A stretch of 6,282 nucleotides of DNA from positions 1-6,282 of the forward strand of contig DAOVGZ010000059.1 of assembly GCA_030672115.1 (NCBI GenBank). The letters are read 5' to 3'. Below, one piece after another: positions 6,003 to 6,282 of this stretch. Under the pieces are notes generated by a model. It made no database searches, was not told where the DNA came from, and saw only the letters and a program-made list of their open reading frames with translations. The first letter of the stretch is position 1. Every line of letters begins with the position of its first letter. Both the position numbers and the translations under genes were made by a program. Source of the DNA: a bacterium. GTDB taxonomy: Bacteria; Babelota; Babeliae; Babelales; Vermiphilaceae.

Positions 6003-6168
6003 AAAATTACAGCCCGTCGTCATGCAATTACTACAAAAAAACGTTGCTTATGAGCTTGTTTCTTTCCATTTAAAAGAATCTTTACTATGCACATCAGAGT
6101 TCTCTGGTAAAACAATAAATGAAAAAGCTATCGACGACATATTTAAAACATTTTGTGTTGGAAAATAA
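6003..6168 (+). pseudogene. Orphan 3' fragment of mnmE (direct repeat, copy 2)
   Basis: It encodes KLQPVVMQLLQKNVAYEL through FKTFCVGK and a TAA stop, almost identical to the C-terminus of the intact mnmE (4861-5023). It has lost the folate-binding and G domains and has no plausible start of its own; the in-frame GTG at 5926 lies inside the preceding gene and has no Shine-Dalgarno. It carries an in-frame GTC insertion (extra Val), one Glu to Lys change and one silent change. The lack of decay means it is young, maintained by gene conversion with mnmE, or kept as a recombination site. It would be the displaced original end of mnmE in an insertion model. Confidence 0.92.
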
Positions 6169-6171
6169 CCT

Positions 6172-6203
6172 GTCTTGATAAATTACATTATTTTTTATCA
6201 GAC
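6172..6203. repeat. Dyad after the orphan mnmE fragment
   Basis: GTC plus TGATAAA (6172-6174, 6176-6182) pairs with TTTATCA plus GAC (6194-6203), ten pairs with one bulged T and an 11-base loop. No T run follows immediately on either strand. A weaker CTTG-CGAA-CAAG hairpin (6208-6219) followed by seven T (6221-6227) could end plus-strand transcripts. The first arm, GTCTTGATAAAT, also resembles GTCTCGATAAAT at 5066-5077 and TTGATAAAT at 5032-5040. Confidence 0.45.
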
Positions 6204-6282
6204 AAACCTTGCGAACAAGATTTTTTTGAAACTTTTTTTGTATCTAATTCAAAAGAGCTATTCGTGTTTCTAATATTAATAA
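6188..6282 (-). CDS. Possible C-terminal tail of a convergent gene (runs off the right edge)
   Basis: The minus-strand frame is open from the window edge for 31 codons and stops with TAA at 6190-6188. The translated tail (RNTNSSFELDTKKVSKK, then SCSQGLSDKK and stop) is hydrophilic and Lys/Ser-rich, as many protein C-termini are. An open run this short is not rare by chance, and the stop lies within the loop of the hairpin at 6172-6203. Family unknown; the call is tentative. Confidence 0.3.
   Translation of the reverse strand, partial: INIRNTNSSFELDTKKVSKKSCSQGLSDKK

Larger units (their letters stand above)
5024..6168 (+). mobile_element. Putative cassette inserted at the 3' end of mnmE
   Basis: The segment between the two mnmE stop codons (1145 bases) holds one secreted-protein gene and a second mnmE 3' end. 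Integrases of SGI1-type islands recombine in the last 18 bases of mnmE (trmE/thdF), the homologue of TTTTGTGTTGGAAAATAG at 5006-5023; the matching site at 6151-6168 differs only in the last base. Elements entering a gene's 3' end often carry a replacement end and displace the original, as seen here. No integrase, terminal inverted repeats or target duplication other than the 162-base repeat is visible, so it could be a non-autonomous cassette, an island remnant, or the product of a tandem duplication. The element's identity is inference. Confidence 0.35.

Noticed and set aside
5926..6168. 80-codon frame from GTG covering the mnmE fragment, as a real small protein
   Set aside because: The start lies inside the preceding gene, has no Shine-Dalgarno, and only the part copied from mnmE is recognisable; treated as an mnmE pseudogene fragment.
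1..6282. CRISPR array, transposase or integrase gene
   Set aside because: No regularly spaced short repeats and no recombinase motifs were seen in any recognised frame; the only sizeable repeat is the mnmE 3' end.

Overview
This is a strongly AT-rich bacterial window with compact genes, long A and T runs and intrinsic terminators. The combination of housekeeping genes with poorly recognisable secreted proteins suggests a reduced, probably host-associated bacterium. A Dependentiae (TM6)-like lineage is a guess from overall style and is not proven by the sequence.

Left part (1-2614, all on the minus strand): the N-terminal part of an unrecognised secreted protein runs off the left edge; then a divergent AGCS-family sodium:amino-acid symporter with its own terminator and a candidate -10 box; then ruvA (Holliday junction binding), also followed by a terminator. 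These look like separate transcription units rather than an operon.

Middle (2615-2852): a divergent control region and a complete tRNA-Gly(GCC) on the plus strand, preceded by a TTGACA / extended -10 promoter with a palindrome lying across the -10 box and predicted start point.

Right part (3013-5023, plus strand): a short Jag/KhpB-like RNA-binding protein overlaps mnmE, the GTPase of tRNA wobble-uridine modification. This is the end of the classic rpmH-rnpA-yidD-yidC-jag-mnmE order, but the Jag protein seems to have lost the GxxG loop and the R3H domain, and no yidC lies upstream (a tRNA does).

Most striking region (4861-6203): the last 53 codons of mnmE are repeated almost perfectly about 1.14 kb downstream as an orphan 3' fragment (6003-6168). 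Between the two copies lies one unrecognised gene with a signal peptide. The 3' end of mnmE (trmE/thdF) is the known integration site of SGI1-type genomic islands, so the arrangement looks like a small cassette that entered at the end of mnmE and rebuilt the gene's 3' end. A partial tandem duplication is the main alternative. No integrase is visible. A possible C-terminal tail of a convergent minus-strand gene enters from the right edge.
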